This document shows positions 19,584-29,017 of a DNA stretch of 64,000 bases, piece after piece. A program made the translations under genes and the position numbers. Source of the stretch: Candidatus Kosakonia sp. 282A-S69 (lineage in GTDB: Bacteria; Pseudomonadota; Gammaproteobacteria; Enterobacterales; Enterobacteriaceae); the NCBI RefSeq assembly GCF_029433855.1, contig NZ_JAROAU010000001.1:890571-954570 (forward strand), given 5' to 3'. The notes beneath the pieces are model-generated. The model was not told where the DNA came from. It worked only from the letters and a program-made list of their open reading frames with translations, and ran no database searches. Position 1 is the first letter of the stretch. Every line of letters starts with the position of its first letter.

Positions 19584-20612
19584 TCAGGCAATCAGCTGCT
19601 CTGTGCGGCTACGCAGCATATCGCGGTAGTAACGTTCCGCCACGTCCGGGTGGGATCGCAGGCGGCCTTTCAGGTAGTTCCAGCCCACATCACGCAGCAG
19701 CGGGTTGAGTGGATCGCTCTCCGGGCCGTGCGCTTCCTTTGCCAGATGAGGGGGAAGGGTGTAGAGCGGCACATTGGCTTCCAGTTGCGCGCCGAGGAAA
19801 AAGGCGATGGAGAGCCGCTCCCGATCCGCTGGCGGGGAAACCACCCGGTGCACCGTGGCGCGCAGATAGCCGTTAGTGGCCAGCTCCAGCAGTTCGCCGA
19901 TATTGACCACGAAGCTGCCAGCTAGCGGCGCGGCATCGATCCAGCGATCGGGCGCAACCTCCACCTGTAACCCTTTTTGCTCATCCTGCAGCAGGAAGCT
20001 GAGGAAACCAGAATCTTTATGCGCCCCGACGCCCTGCGCGCTCTGCGTGGCGTGCTGGCCCGGATAGCGGATCAGTTTGATGTGCTCGTTGGGCTTGTTG
20101 CCATAGAGTGCATCGAACGCATCGGCGGGAAGTTGCAGCGCTTCGGCAAAGGCGCGCAGCAAGCGCAGCGCCATCGCTGTCATGGCACGCTGCCAGTCGA
20201 GCAGGGCGGGCTTCAGCGTTGGTAAGGCCTCCGGCCACAAGTTTGGCCCCTGCAGGCGTCGCCAGCGCGGATCGCTGTCGCTCAGTAACAGCGCCGGGCG
20301 CTCGGCACCTATGTCGAACTGTTCACGCCAGTCCGGCTGGCCGCGGGTGATCTCCGATGCGGCGCGGTTATAGCCGCGAAAGTGGGGAGAGTGGATCATC
20401 GCCACCTGCTCTTTTTGCGCCTCTGTGAGGGTAAAAAAGCGGCGGGCTTCGCGCTGAACGGCACTCTGTAACGCGTCGTCAACGCCGTGGTTGATCAGAT
20501 AGAAAAAGCCGATGTCGCGCGCGGCGTGGCGCAGGTCGGCGAGGAAAGCGTCGCGTTCAGCGCTGCTGGCGTAACGGGCAAGATCGAGAACCGGTAAGGT
20601 GGCTGCGTTCAC
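19584..20612 (-). CDS. isopenicillin N synthase-family 2-oxoglutarate/Fe(II)-dependent oxygenase
   Basis: A 342-residue non-heme iron oxygenase. The N-terminal DIOX_N region (LPVLDLARY, then ARDIGFFYLINHGV) precedes the jelly-roll core, with iron ligands His198 and Asp200 in GAHKDSG and His255 in ATVHRVV. Arg266 and Ser268 (RERLSIAFF) suit the 2-oxoglutarate carboxylate. Bacterial members of this family act on amino acids, gibberellin-like and other small molecules; the substrate here is unknown. It is the first gene of an operon with a methionine-type ABC importer, which makes uptake and oxidative breakdown of a sulfur or amino-acid compound a reasonable guess. Confidence 0.85.
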   Translation of the reverse strand: MNAATLPVLDLARYASSAERDAFLADLRHAARDIGFFYLINHGVDDALQSAVQREARRFFTLTEAQKEQVAMIHSPHFRGYNRAASEITRGQPDWREQFDIGAERPALLLSDSDPRWRRLQGPNLWPEALPTLKPALLDWQRAMTAMALRLLRAFAEALQLPADAFDALYGNKPNEHIKLIRYPGQHATQSAQGVGAHKDSGFLSFLLQDEQKGLQVEVAPDRWIDAAPLAGSFVVNIGELLELATNGYLRATVHRVVSPPADRERLSIAFFLGAQLEANVPLYTLPPHLAKEAHGPESDPLNPLLRDVGWNYLKGRLRSHPDVAERYYRDMLRSRTEQLIA

Positions 20613-20838
20613 TGTTTTCTCCGCAAAAAGTCGATAAAGAGGGATGTGTCAGATTCGTGATTGGGCGGCAACAACAACGCATGATCTTCTCCTGTGAGCG
20701 GGTTTTACTCAGCTTGCCTCAGGCGGGAAAAATGAACCAATAACCTTCTTTTCTAATTTATGACCGTGCAGGATCATGTGCTTTTGCGAAAAACGCATAA
20801 CGCGCACTGCTTGAAATGGCGACACATCTCCGTTAGAC

Positions 20839-20859
20839 TTTTGTTATGTTATAACAAAA
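20839..20859. promoter_or_regulatory. Zur-type operator upstream of ykgM-ykgO
   Basis: TTTTGTTAT and ATAACAAAA form a perfect 9-bp inverted repeat across GTT. The inner TGTTAT/ATAACA matches the Zur-box core of enterobacteria. It ends 14 bases before the start codon of the zinc-free L31 paralogue, a known Zur-repressed gene in E. coli, so Zur control is well supported. Confidence 0.75.
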
Positions 20860-20873
20860 CAGATGAGTGAATT

Positions 20874-21134
20874 ATGCGACCCGATATCCATCCCCATTAC
20901 CGCACCGTGGTGTTTCACGACACCAGCGCGAACGAATACTTCAAAGTGGGTTCAACGATCCGAACGGATCGCGAAATTGAACTGGAAGGAGTGACCTATC
21001 CCTATGTCACGATTGAGGTCTCGTCTGCGTCGCACCCTTACTACACCGGCAAGCAGAAAGTGATCTCCAACGAGGGCAGCGCGGCGCGATTCCAGCAGCG
21101 CTATGGCCGTTTTTTTAACGATAAGAAGGCGTAA
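20874..21134 (+). CDS. ykgM: zinc-independent 50S ribosomal protein L31 type B
   Basis: An 86-residue L31 paralogue (RpmE2). It begins [16 protein letters not shown] and contains the family stretch [12 protein letters not shown]. The CXXC zinc-binding cysteines of the main L31 are missing; the protein has no cysteine at all. Under zinc starvation such proteins replace zinc-bound L31 and free zinc for enzymes. A Zur-type palindrome overlaps the expected promoter. The L36 paralogue ykgO follows after three bases, so the two form one zinc-responsive operon. Family match is unambiguous. Confidence 0.95.
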   Translation: MRPDIHPHYRTVVFHDTSANEYFKVGSTIRTDREIELEGVTYPYVTIEVSSASHPYYTGKQKVISNEGSAARFQQRYGRFFNDKKA

Positions 21135-21137
21135 AGC

Positions 21138-21278
21138 ATGCAGGTACTCAACTCATTACGCAGCGCAAAGCAACGCCACCCTGACTGCCAGATTGTCCGG
21201 CGCAAGGGGCGTATCTATGTGATTTGTAAATCGAACCCGCGCTTTAAAGCTGTGCAGGGCAAGAAGAAGAGACGTTAA
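21138..21278 (+). CDS. ykgO: 50S ribosomal protein L36 type B
   Basis: A 46-residue L36 paralogue, read directly from the sequence: it starts [20 protein letters not shown] and ends VQGKKKRR. The protein is strongly basic. The main L36 binds zinc through a C-x2-C...C-x4-H set; here only two isolated cysteines (DCQ and ICK) remain and the full zinc ribbon is gone, as in other type B L36 proteins. It lies three bases downstream of ykgM and shares its Zur-type control. Its stop overlaps the convergent acetyltransferase gene by four bases. Confidence 0.93.
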   Translation: MQVLNSLRSAKQRHPDCQIVRRKGRIYVICKSNPRFKAVQGKKKRR

Positions 21279-21976
21279 GCGCGAAGTGAAGCCAGCGAAG
21301 CGCGCTGCTTGCCGTCGGCGGTAAAGTTATCGGCGGCAAGCCAGCGCTGCAGCGCCTCGTCTACGGTGGGCCATTCACTATCAATAATGGAAAACCAGTC
21401 TGTATCGCGGTTACGCCCTTTACGCACCATCGCCTGGCGAAAGCGCCCCTCAAACTGAAAACCTAACCGCAGCGCCGCCTGGCGCGACGGTTCATTCAGA
21501 CTATGGCACTTCCACTCATAGCGGCGATAGCCGAGCGTGCTGAAGGCGTAACGCATTAAGAGCCAGTGGGCTTCCGTCGATGCGGGCGTGCGGCTCAGCA
21601 GCGGCGAAAAGTGCACGTGTCCCACCTCCATTACCCCATTCTCGATATCAATGCGCATCAGCGCCAGGCTGCCGACCGGTTTGCCCGTGCGCAGATCGAT
21701 TACTGCAAAATGGAGAGGATCGCGCTGCGTACAGCTGCTCTCGACCCAGTGACGATACTCCGCCTCGTTCTGTTCCGGTTCGCGGGTGAGCCATGTCCAG
21801 CTTCGGTTATCCGCTGCCTGCCGGTGCGCCTGAAACAGGGCGGAAGCATGATCGACGGTGAGTGGTTCGAGGCGGCAGAAACGGCCTGCAAAAGTGAGAC
21901 GTTGTGGGAAAGGGCGGGGCTGCCAGTCGGGCAGGGCCTCGCCGACAGGTTGTTGATATTGGTTGAGCTGGCTCAT
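21275..21976 (-). CDS. GNAT-family N-acetyltransferase (RimJ-like)
   Basis: A 233-residue acetyltransferase of the large RimJ/RimL-like group (COG1670 type). The N-terminus [21 protein letters not shown] is the usual lead-in of the long form often found near enterobacterial stress genes. The core includes [43 protein letters not shown] and [29 protein letters not shown], which holds the conserved N-x-x-S-x-x-A-x-x-LGF motif. The acceptor is unknown. The start [10 protein letters not shown] was chosen because GAGAAACG precedes it. It converges with ykgO and is likely monocistronic. Confidence 0.83.
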   Translation of the reverse strand: MSQLNQYQQPVGEALPDWQPRPFPQRLTFAGRFCRLEPLTVDHASALFQAHRQAADNRSWTWLTREPEQNEAEYRHWVESSCTQRDPLHFAVIDLRTGKPVGSLALMRIDIENGVMEVGHVHFSPLLSRTPASTEAHWLLMRYAFSTLGYRRYEWKCHSLNEPSRQAALRLGFQFEGRFRQAMVRKGRNRDTDWFSIIDSEWPTVDEALQRWLAADNFTADGKQRASLASLRA

Positions 21977-22075
21977 CGTTTCTCCTTGAGAAGGCGGATG
22001 GTGGTCGTTTTTTATCACAACACAAATCGCCCAGGAGAGATATTCCTGAAAAAGAGGGAGGAGGGGAGAATAGCG

Positions 22076-22097
22076 TGCCGCGCTGTTACGCGCGGCA
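22076..22097 (-). terminator. hairpin downstream of ylaC
   Basis: TGCCGCGC and GCGCGGCA form a perfect 8-bp stem around a 6-base loop, starting 10 bases after the ylaC stop on the minus strand. The tail on that strand (CGCTATTC) is a poor T-tract, so this may be a weak or factor-assisted terminator. Confidence 0.5.
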
Positions 22098-22107
22098 GCA
22101 TGCGTGC

Positions 22108-22611
22108 TTAACCGGCAGAGTGCTGAGCCACAGATGCGGTGTGTTGCGCCGACGCCGGACGGGTGAGGGTGTAAATGTCATAAAAGGAGAGCTCGCCCTT
22201 ACGCGTAATCATCTTCTCTAACTGTGCTTTGTCATCAGCGCTGACTTTCGGCGACTGCTGGATGGCTTCGATCAGGCTTTGCGGCACAAAGCGCGTATTG
22301 TACCACTCGCCGTTGTAGCAGACGCGGAAGTCGAGCACGTCGATATCTTCAAAGCGGTAGCGCGGGTAAACATCAAAGAAGAAGAAACCGTTCAGGACGA
22401 TGAAAAGCACCACCAGCAGCCAGACGGAGCCGATAAGGGTGTCGGACAGCAGCATCACCGCCAGAGTGGCAAAGAAGGCGATATACATCCCGATAAACAG
22501 ACCCGGATGGTTGCGAATAAAACTGATGCTGAAGCGCGGTCGGTTGTCCCGTTTCTCGCGCTGGTTGATCTCTTCAATCGTTTCGGTGAGCAGCCGCTGT
22601 ATTTCTGTCAT
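22108..22611 (-). CDS. ylaC: inner membrane protein YlaC
   Basis: A 167-residue protein closely similar to E. coli YlaC from the N-terminus ([20 protein letters not shown]) onward. Two adjacent hydrophobic helices ([18 protein letters not shown] and [17 protein letters not shown]) anchor it in the inner membrane. The C-terminal cytoplasmic part contains [26 protein letters not shown]. Its function is unknown. The C-terminal tail ([14 protein letters not shown]) differs from E. coli. It lies downstream of maa, in the same order as in E. coli, and marks the left border of the conserved backbone. Confidence 0.93.
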   Translation of the reverse strand: MTEIQRLLTETIEEINQREKRDNRPRFSISFIRNHPGLFIGMYIAFFATLAVMLLSDTLIGSVWLLVVLFIVLNGFFFFDVYPRYRFEDIDVLDFRVCYNGEWYNTRFVPQSLIEAIQQSPKVSADDKAQLEKMITRKGELSFYDIYTLTRPASAQHTASVAQHSAG

Positions 22612-22711
22612 CTTGGGCCTTTATTGATACTGATTTGCAGGTGGACACGCTATTTTAAGTTGCCGTCCAGTGTGAAAAAAGTAACAGTTTTGCCACAAAA
22701 AAAGATAACAG

Positions 22712-23281
22712 TTACTGTACGGTTGCTTCAGCCAGATGTTTGATGATCCGCGCAGGGTTGCCGCCGACCACCACATTGGCAGGCACATCTTTGACCACAA
22801 CCGCACCGGAAGCAATCACGGCGTTATCGCCGATGGTGACGCCCGGATTAATCACCGCCCGCCCGCCAATCCACACGTTGTGACCGATGTTAACGGGCTT
22901 ACCATATTCCACGCCGCTGTTTCGCTCGACAGCATCGAGCGGGTGCGTTGCGGTATATATATGCACGCCCGGGGCCAGCATGCAGTTGTCGCCAATATGA
23001 ATCGGGCAGACATCCAGCATTACGCAGTCGAAATTAGCGTAAAAGCTTTCGCCGAGGAAAATATTGTAACCGTAGTCGCAGCGGAAAGTGGGTTCGATAT
23101 AGGCCCCTTCGCTCTGCCCCAACAGCTCGGCAAGAATCGCTTTACGCTCTGCTTTTTCATCCGGACTGGAGTGATTGTAACGATGCAGCAGCTGCCGCGC
23201 GCGCAGCCGATCGGCACGCAGAGTGTCGTCGCCCGCCCGATAGGGGAGACCGGCGATCATTTTCTGTTTTTCATCATTCAT
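22712..23281 (-). CDS. maa: maltose O-acetyltransferase
   Basis: A 189-residue left-handed beta-helix acetyltransferase that transfers acetyl groups from acetyl-CoA to maltose and other sugars in the cytoplasm. The N-terminal Mac domain ([21 protein letters not shown], then [23 protein letters not shown]) precedes the hexapeptide repeats, seen in [24 protein letters not shown] and [30 protein letters not shown]. The catalytic histidine is in [11 protein letters not shown]. The end ([17 protein letters not shown]) is typical. It lies between ylaC and hha as in E. coli. Confidence 0.93.
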   Translation of the reverse strand: MNDEKQKMIAGLPYRAGDDTLRADRLRARQLLHRYNHSSPDEKAERKAILAELLGQSEGAYIEPTFRCDYGYNIFLGESFYANFDCVMLDVCPIHIGDNCMLAPGVHIYTATHPLDAVERNSGVEYGKPVNIGHNVWIGGRAVINPGVTIGDNAVIASGAVVVKDVPANVVVGGNPARIIKHLAEATVQ

Positions 23282-23356
23282 TTTTTAGAGTGTACCTGGT
23301 ACGGAGGTTGAACGATTGACTGTGGCAGAAATAACATCTCTTAACATTGAGAAGAA

Positions 23357-23575
23357 TTAGCGAACAAATTTCCATACCGATGAGGGGATTTTGTCATAGA
23401 GCTTATTCATCGTCAGCTCGGCCAGACGATGATCGGCTGCTGAATAAAACACCGTAAGCTCATCATCGGTGAGTTCGTATTTATTTTTTTCGATAACGCG
23501 TTCAAGCGTATCAATTGATTGGCAGCGCCTTAAACGCATCAAATAATCAATTTTTGTTAATGGTTTTTCGGACAT
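23357..23575 (-). CDS. hha: haemolysin expression-modulating protein Hha
   Basis: A 72-residue protein nearly identical to E. coli Hha ([20 protein letters not shown] at the start, PSSVWKFVR at the end). Hha is a small all-helical partner of H-NS and StpA that helps silence horizontally acquired and osmoregulated genes. It does not bind DNA well alone. It follows tomB by 23 bases, and the two form an operon with antagonistic roles in biofilm and stress. The conserved cysteine Cys18 that TomB-dependent oxidation targets in E. coli is present (LRRCQS). Confidence 0.96.
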   Translation of the reverse strand: MSEKPLTKIDYLMRLRRCQSIDTLERVIEKNKYELTDDELTVFYSAADHRLAELTMNKLYDKIPSSVWKFVR

Positions 23576-23598
23576 GTCTTCACCTTAGTGTTGAAAAA

Positions 23599-23973
23599 TT
23601 AACAAGAGTGACTCACTGGATTAGCCTTGCTTACATTGACGAAACTGCGAAACAGCTTGTTGCCTGTTTTACGCCATTTCTGTAAGTCGTGTGTATTAAT
23701 ACCGTAACTGCTGAACAACATAAACGTGTCATCAAGGTATTCGTCGATCAATTCAATCAGTTTATTATCTTCATCGTGCTTAATTTTATAATTCAGCGCG
23801 AACGTTGCGATATGCTCAATCAGCTCATTTAACTGCAGGTTGATGGCTGAAGTTGGATCGTTAACCCACCCATGATGGCTCTCTTCAAGATTGGCAATGC
23901 ACTCTTGATGCAACGATTCGCACAGAAATTTAAGCTGCGCAATATCATGCCTTTTCGGCGAGTATTCGTCCAT
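23599..23973 (-). CDS. tomB: Hha toxicity modulator TomB
   Basis: A 124-residue cytoplasmic protein matching E. coli TomB (YbaJ), starting MDEYSPKRHDIAQLKFLCES and including LNELIEHIATFALNYKIKHDEDNKLIELIDEYLDDTFMLFSSYGI. It counteracts Hha toxicity; in E. coli the pair behaves like an oxygen-dependent toxin-antitoxin system and affects biofilm. It is the first gene of the tomB-hha operon. The upstream interval to acrB is unusually long (about 530 bp) and AT-rich, and probably contains a complex promoter. Confidence 0.95.
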   Translation of the reverse strand: MDEYSPKRHDIAQLKFLCESLHQECIANLEESHHGWVNDPTSAINLQLNELIEHIATFALNYKIKHDEDNKLIELIDEYLDDTFMLFSSYGINTHDLQKWRKTGNKLFRSFVNVSKANPVSHSC

Positions 23974-24458
23974 AACGCATCCCCTTCTGAGTGGTGATTT
24001 TTTTACTAACCAAAGGCTGATTCAGGATGGGAACTTCTGCTCTGACCAGAGACATATGCTGATTTATGTTCGTTGATATAACTATAAGCCACTATGAATA
24101 GGATTTCATTGAGCTATCACGAAAAATTACAAATAATGTTTTTTCCTGCGGAAAAAGCGGCACGGCAGAGAGAAAAGTTGCGATGCGAAACGGCTCATCA
24201 GGTTGAGTAAGCCACCGTACTGCCTTACATTTCATTAAGTTAGCATGGTACGGATTATTCTTCTAATAAGAATATTTTTCTGCCAGGATTTTTCTGACTT
24301 AAAGTAATATTAAGAGAATTTAAGATTATTACTGGAAAATATCGCGGCTTCGTAAATACACAGTGATTATATGCCTTAGGGCTAACCCATAAATTAATCA
24401 GATAAACAATAACGTGTTTAATGATCCGATGAGTTAGAGAGTACGACGATGAAAAATG
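23974..24458. other. AT-rich gene-free interval upstream of tomB
   Basis: About 485 bp without a recognisable gene on either strand. It contains a small AT hairpin, TATTCTT/AAGAATA around CTAAT (24256-24274), and an inverted repeat AGTAATA/TATTACT (24303-24309 and 24327-24333). The composition is much more AT-rich than the flanking genes, as expected for a region bound by H-NS/Hha. The tomB-hha promoter must lie here; I cannot place it with confidence. Confidence 0.5.
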
Positions 24459-24485
24459 AAAAAGGCCGCTATGCGCGGCCTTTTC
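24459..24485 (-). terminator. acrAB operon terminator
   Basis: GGCCGC and GCGGCC form a 6-bp stem around a 5-base loop, with A/T runs on both flanks that extend the stem. On the minus strand it is followed by TTTTTCATTTTTC. It stands 18 bases after the acrB stop. The plus-strand T-tract would also let it work in the other direction. Confidence 0.8.
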
Positions 24486-24503
24486 TTATATCAGCAGAGA
24501 GGA

Positions 24504-27500
24504 TCAGTGCTGTTCCACCTTGTGGCTGTGTTCAACATCATCGTTGCGGCGGCTGAAGCGGCGGCGAACCACCACAAAGAACACCGGAACAAAGAAGATA
24601 GCCAGCACGGTTGCGGTGATCATCCCGCCCATTACGCCAGTACCTACGGCGTTCTGCGCACCGGAGCCCGCACCGGAGCTGATAACCAGCGGCAGTACCC
24701 CAAGGATAAACGCCAGCGAGGTCATCAGAATCGGACGCAGACGCATACGCACCGCCTCAAGCGTCGCTTCAATCAGCCCTTTGCCCTCTTTATCCATCAG
24801 ATCTTTGGCGAATTCGACGATAAGTATCGCGTTCTTCGCCGACAAGCCAATGGTTGTCAGCAGGCCCACCTGGAAGTAAACGTCGTTGCCAAGGCCGCGG
24901 AACGTCGCTGCGAGCAGGGCACCGATAACACCGAGCGGAACCACCAGCATGACCGAGAAGGGAATCGACCAGCTCTCATAGAGCGCCGCCAGACAGAGGA
25001 AGACGACGATCAGTGAGATAGCGTACAGCGCCGGTGCCTGGTTGCCGGAGAGGCGTTCCTGATAGGACATGCCGGTCCAGTCGAAACCGATACCGGTTGG
25101 CAATTTACTCGCCAGCTGCTCCATCATATCCATCGCTTCACCGGTACTGCGACCCGGTGCTGCCTGGCCCAACAGCTCCATTGACGGCAGACCGTTGTAA
25201 CGCTCCAGACGCGGTGAACCATACTCCCAGTGCGTGGTTGAGAACGCGGAGAAGGGCACCATCTGACCGTCCGTCGCGCGGACATACCAGTTGCCGATAT
25301 CACTTGGCAGCATGCGGTATTTCGCCTGCGACATGACGTAAACCTTCTTCACGCGACCGCGGTCGATAAAGTCGTTCACGTAGCTGCCGCCCCAGGCTGC
25401 ACCCAGCGTGGTGTTGATGTCGCTAATCGACACGCCCAGCGCCTGCGCTTTTTCCTGATCGATATCGATCTTGAACTGCGGCGTATCTTCCAGGCCGTTC
25501 GGACGCACGCCCACCAGCAGATCCGGGTGTTGTGCAATCTCGCCAAACAGCTGGTTACGCGCCTGCGTTAACTTATCGTGACCGAGGTTGGCCTGGTCAA
25601 TCAGCTGGAAGTCGAAGCCGGTCGCGGTACCAAGTTCAACAATCGCCGGCAGGTTAAAGGCGAAGACCATCGCATCTTTAATCTGCGAGAAGTGCGCGCT
25701 GGCACGACCTGCAATCGCCGGAACTTTGTTCTCGTCACCCGCACGCTCATCCCAGTTCTTCAGCGAGACGAACGCCAGACCGGTGTTCTGCCCGCGGCCC
25801 GAGAAGCCGAAGCCGTTAACGGTAAAGACTGAGTTAACGTTGGCTTTCTCATTCTCCAGGTAATATTTCGTCACTTCGTCCAGCACCTTCTGCGTACGCT
25901 CTTGCGTCGCGCCGGCAGGCAGCTGGGCCATGGTCAGAAACACGCCCTGGTCTTCGTCAGGCAGGAACGAACTCGGCAGACGGACAAACAGCACCGCCAT
26001 GCCCGCAACAATAACGATATAGAGCAGCAGATAACGACCGGTGCTGCGCAGGATATTGCCCACGCTGTCGGTGTAGTGGTGCGTGCTCTTATCGAACATG
26101 CGGTTAAACCAGCCGAAGAAGCCTTTCTTATGCTCGCCGTGATCGCCTTTGGCGACCGGTTTCAGCATGGTGGCGCAGAGCGCTGGCGTCAGGATCAACG
26201 CCACAATGACCGACAGCACCATCGCAGAAACAATGGTAATGGAGAACTGACGATAGATTGCGCCGGTAGAGCCGCCGAAGAACGCCATCGGGATAAATAC
26301 CGCTGACAGCACCAGCGCAATACCCACCAGTGCGCCCTGTATCTGATCCATCGAACGCCGGGTCGCCTCTTTTGGCGGCAGCCCCTCTTCCATCATGACA
26401 CGTTCGACGTTCTCCACCACCACGATGGCGTCATCCACCAACAGGCCTATCGCCAGCACCATACCAAACATGGTGAGGGTATTTATCGAGTAGCCGAAGG
26501 CGTTAAGGATCGCGAAGGTACCCAATAGCACTACCGGCACTGCAATGGTCGGGATCAGCGTCGCACGGAAGTTCTGCAGGAACAGATACATCACCAGGAA
26601 GACCAGCACGATCGCTTCAACCAGCGTTTTTACCACTTCGTTAATCGAGATCTTAACGAACGGCGTGGTGTCGTACGGGTAAACCACTTTCAGACCGTGC
26701 GGGAAGAAGGGTTCGAGGCCGGAAATGGTGGCGCGGACCGCTTCTGCGGTATCCAGCGCGTTGGCACCGGTTGCCAGTTTGATACCCAGACCCGCCGCAG
26801 GTTGACCGTTGTAGCGTGCAACAACGTCATAGCTTTCGCCGCCCAGCTCAATCTTCGCCACGTCGCGCAGGCGAACCTGCGAACCATCGCTGTTCACTTT
26901 CAGCAGAATTTTGCCGAACTCTTCGGTCGAGGTCAGACGGGTCTGCGCGATGATCGAGGCGTTCAGCTGCTGCCCTTTCACCGGCGGCGTACCGCCCAAC
27001 TGACCGGCCGCGACCTGGGCGTTCTGCGCTTTGATAGCCGCAATCACGTCCACTGGCGTCAGCTGGAAGTTATTGAGTTTGTTCGGATCCATCCAGATAC
27101 GCATCGCATACTGCGCACCGAACAGCTGAACGTCACCCACGCCGGTGGTACGGCTGACCGGATCTTTAATGGTCGCGCCCACGTAGTCGGCAATATCTTC
27201 CTGCGTCATGGAGCCGTCGGTACTGATCATACCGAGAACCATCAGGAAGCTGCTGGAAGATTTCTCAACGCTCACGCCCTGTTGCTGCACTTCCTGCGGC
27301 AGAAGCGGCATTGCCAGCTGCAGCTTGTTCTGCACCTGAACCTGCGCGATATCCGCATCGGTACCGGAATCGAAGGTGATGGTGATCTGGACCGTACCAG
27401 AGGAGTCACTGGTTGAGGACATGTAGAGCAGGTTATCGATACCGTTCATGTTCTGTTCGATAACCTGCGTTACGGTGTCCTGCACCGTTTTCGCATCAGC

Positions 27501-27653
27501 ACCTGGGTAAGAAGCGGTGATCTGAACCGCAGGTGGCGCAATCGTTGGATACTGCGCCACCGGCAATTTGAGGATCGATAGCGCCCCCGCCAGCATGATG
27601 ATAATCGCGATAACCCACGCAAATATGGGGCGATCGATAAAAAACTTAGCCAT
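24504..27653 (-). CDS. acrB: multidrug efflux RND transporter AcrB
   Basis: A 1049-residue resistance-nodulation-division pump, the same length as E. coli AcrB and closely similar throughout. It works as an inner-membrane trimer with AcrA and TolC and expels drugs, dyes, bile salts and detergents using proton motive force. Seen in order: first helix [21 protein letters not shown], porter domain with [16 protein letters not shown], the proton relay Asp-Asp in [15 protein letters not shown], the G-loop region [13 protein letters not shown], the docking domain, and the relay lysine in [14 protein letters not shown]. The C-terminus [20 protein letters not shown] matches the family. acrA precedes it by 22 bases. 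Confidence 0.97.
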   Translation of the reverse strand: MAKFFIDRPIFAWVIAIIIMLAGALSILKLPVAQYPTIAPPAVQITASYPGADAKTVQDTVTQVIEQNMNGIDNLLYMSSTSDSSGTVQITITFDSGTDADIAQVQVQNKLQLAMPLLPQEVQQQGVSVEKSSSSFLMVLGMISTDGSMTQEDIADYVGATIKDPVSRTTGVGDVQLFGAQYAMRIWMDPNKLNNFQLTPVDVIAAIKAQNAQVAAGQLGGTPPVKGQQLNASIIAQTRLTSTEEFGKILLKVNSDGSQVRLRDVAKIELGGESYDVVARYNGQPAAGLGIKLATGANALDTAEAVRATISGLEPFFPHGLKVVYPYDTTPFVKISINEVVKTLVEAIVLVFLVMYLFLQNFRATLIPTIAVPVVLLGTFAILNAFGYSINTLTMFGMVLAIGLLVDDAIVVVENVERVMMEEGLPPKEATRRSMDQIQGALVGIALVLSAVFIPMAFFGGSTGAIYRQFSITIVSAMVLSVIVALILTPALCATMLKPVAKGDHGEHKKGFFGWFNRMFDKSTHHYTDSVGNILRSTGRYLLLYIVIVAGMAVLFVRLPSSFLPDEDQGVFLTMAQLPAGATQERTQKVLDEVTKYYLENEKANVNSVFTVNGFGFSGRGQNTGLAFVSLKNWDERAGDENKVPAIAGRASAHFSQIKDAMVFAFNLPAIVELGTATGFDFQLIDQANLGHDKLTQARNQLFGEIAQHPDLLVGVRPNGLEDTPQFKIDIDQEKAQALGVSISDINTTLGAAWGGSYVNDFIDRGRVKKVYVMSQAKYRMLPSDIGNWYVRATDGQMVPFSAFSTTHWEYGSPRLERYNGLPSMELLGQAAPGRSTGEAMDMMEQLASKLPTGIGFDWTGMSYQERLSGNQAPALYAISLIVVFLCLAALYESWSIPFSVMLVVPLGVIGALLAATFRGLGNDVYFQVGLLTTIGLSAKNAILIVEFAKDLMDKEGKGLIEATLEAVRMRLRPILMTSLAFILGVLPLVISSGAGSGAQNAVGTGVMGGMITATVLAIFFVPVFFVVVRRRFSRRNDDVEHSHKVEQH

Positions 27654-27675
27654 GTCTTAACGGCTCCTGTTTAAG

Positions 27676-28875
27676 TTAAGACTTCGGTTGCTCTGACTGG
27701 CCGTTGGCCTGGGCTTGCTCTTTCTTGTCAGATGTCACTTCCTGGGCCTTGACCTGCACGCCAGGTTTGACTTTTTGTAACCCTTCGATGATTACGCGAT
27801 CGCCGCTTTTCAGGCCATCGGTAACCAGCCACTTATCGCCAATGGCCTGGGTCGCGGTAATATTGCGAATTTCAACTTTGTCGCCTTCGCCTACCACCAT
27901 CGCCGTTGCGTCACCGCGCGGCGTACGGGTCACACCCTGTTGCGGTACCAGCAGAGCGTTCGGGTTAACCCCTTCTTCCAGCTTGGCGCGCACGAACATA
28001 CCCGGCAGCAGCGTGTGATCCGGGTTCGGGAACACGGCGCGCAGGGTGATAGAACCGGTGGTCTGATCGACGGTTACGCCAGAGAACTCAAGGGTACCGG
28101 ACTGCGAATACTTAACGCCGTCATTGGTCACCAGCTCCACTTTTGCTTTGCCGTTATCCTGTTTCAGCGAACCGTTGGCCATCTCCTGCTTGAGGCGCAG
28201 GAAATCGTTGCTGGACTGGGTGACATCGACGTAGATCGGGTCAAGTTGCTGCACGGTGGTCAGCGCAGTGGTTTGCCCGCTCTGCACCAGCGCGCCTTCG
28301 GTCACGGTAGATGTACCGGTGCGGCCGCTAATCGGGGAGGTGACTTTAGTGTAAGCCAGGTTGATGCGCGCGTTTTCGACCGCCGCTTTAGCGGCGATAA
28401 CCGAAGCGTTTGCCTGCTGCGCGTCCGCCTGCGCCGTATCGTAATCCTGTTGGCTGATGTACTTAGTGCCCAACAGTTTCTTATAACGGTTCAGGGTCAT
28501 CTGCGCGATATTCGCCGCTGCCTGCGCTTTGGCTAAATCGCCTTTCGCGCTGTCGTAGGCGGCCTGATAGGTCGCTGGATCAATTTGATAGAGCGAGACA
28601 CCCGCTTCGACGTCACTGCCTTCGGTGAAGTTGCGCTTCAAAATAATGCCGCTAACCTGCGGACGGACTTCAGCAATGCGATAAGCAGTCGTGCGACCCG
28701 GCAGTTCGGTGGTGATTTGCAGCGGCTCTGCCTTCACCGTTACCACGCCGACTTCCGGCGCCTGGCCGGCTCCCTGCTGCTGCTGCGCAGGTTTATCGTC
28801 ACATCCTGTAAGCGCTAAGCTGCCCGAAAGCATCAGAACGACCGCCAGAGGCGTTAGCCCTCTGTTTATGTTCAT
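27676..28875 (-). CDS. acrA: multidrug efflux periplasmic adaptor AcrA
   Basis: A 399-residue membrane-fusion lipoprotein that links AcrB to TolC. The signal peptide MNINRGLTPLAVVLMLSG ends in the lipobox LALTGC, so the mature protein is lipidated at that cysteine. The barrel-sandwich hybrid (VTVKAEPLQITTELPGRT, then AEVRPQVSGIILKRNFTEGSDV) flanks a long helical hairpin (AAYDSAKGDLAKAQAAANI...), followed by the beta-barrel and membrane-proximal domains. The start was set at MNINRG; an upstream in-frame ATG would bury the signal peptide. acrR is divergent, and the AcrR operator lies about 90 bp upstream. Confidence 0.96.
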   Translation of the reverse strand: MNINRGLTPLAVVLMLSGSLALTGCDDKPAQQQQGAGQAPEVGVVTVKAEPLQITTELPGRTTAYRIAEVRPQVSGIILKRNFTEGSDVEAGVSLYQIDPATYQAAYDSAKGDLAKAQAAANIAQMTLNRYKKLLGTKYISQQDYDTAQADAQQANASVIAAKAAVENARINLAYTKVTSPISGRTGTSTVTEGALVQSGQTTALTTVQQLDPIYVDVTQSSNDFLRLKQEMANGSLKQDNGKAKVELVTNDGVKYSQSGTLEFSGVTVDQTTGSITLRAVFPNPDHTLLPGMFVRAKLEEGVNPNALLVPQQGVTRTPRGDATAMVVGEGDKVEIRNITATQAIGDKWLVTDGLKSGDRVIIEGLQKVKPGVQVKAQEVTSDKKEQAQANGQSEQPKS

Positions 28876-28965
28876 AAGTAAACCTCGAGTGTCCGATTTC
28901 AAATTGATCAATGGATCAAAGGCCCAAAAACCCATTGCTGCGTTTATATTATGGTCGTGCTATGG

Positions 28966-28989
28966 TACAAACATTCACAAATGTATGTA
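28966..28989. promoter_or_regulatory. AcrR operator
   Basis: A 24-bp inverted repeat whose left half is TACAAACATT and right half AATGTATGTA, with CACA between. It differs by one base from the E. coli AcrR operator as I remember it. It sits in the acrA-acrR divergent region, 28 bp upstream of the acrR start codon, and should control both directions. Confidence 0.85.
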
Positions 28990-29017
28990 AATCTGACTCC
29001 TGTAAATTCACCGACAT

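Noticed and set aside
24456-25016. A 186-codon frame opposite acrB
   Set aside because: It is antisense to the highly conserved acrB 3' end, and its low-complexity His/Gln/Arg composition is typical of shadow frames.
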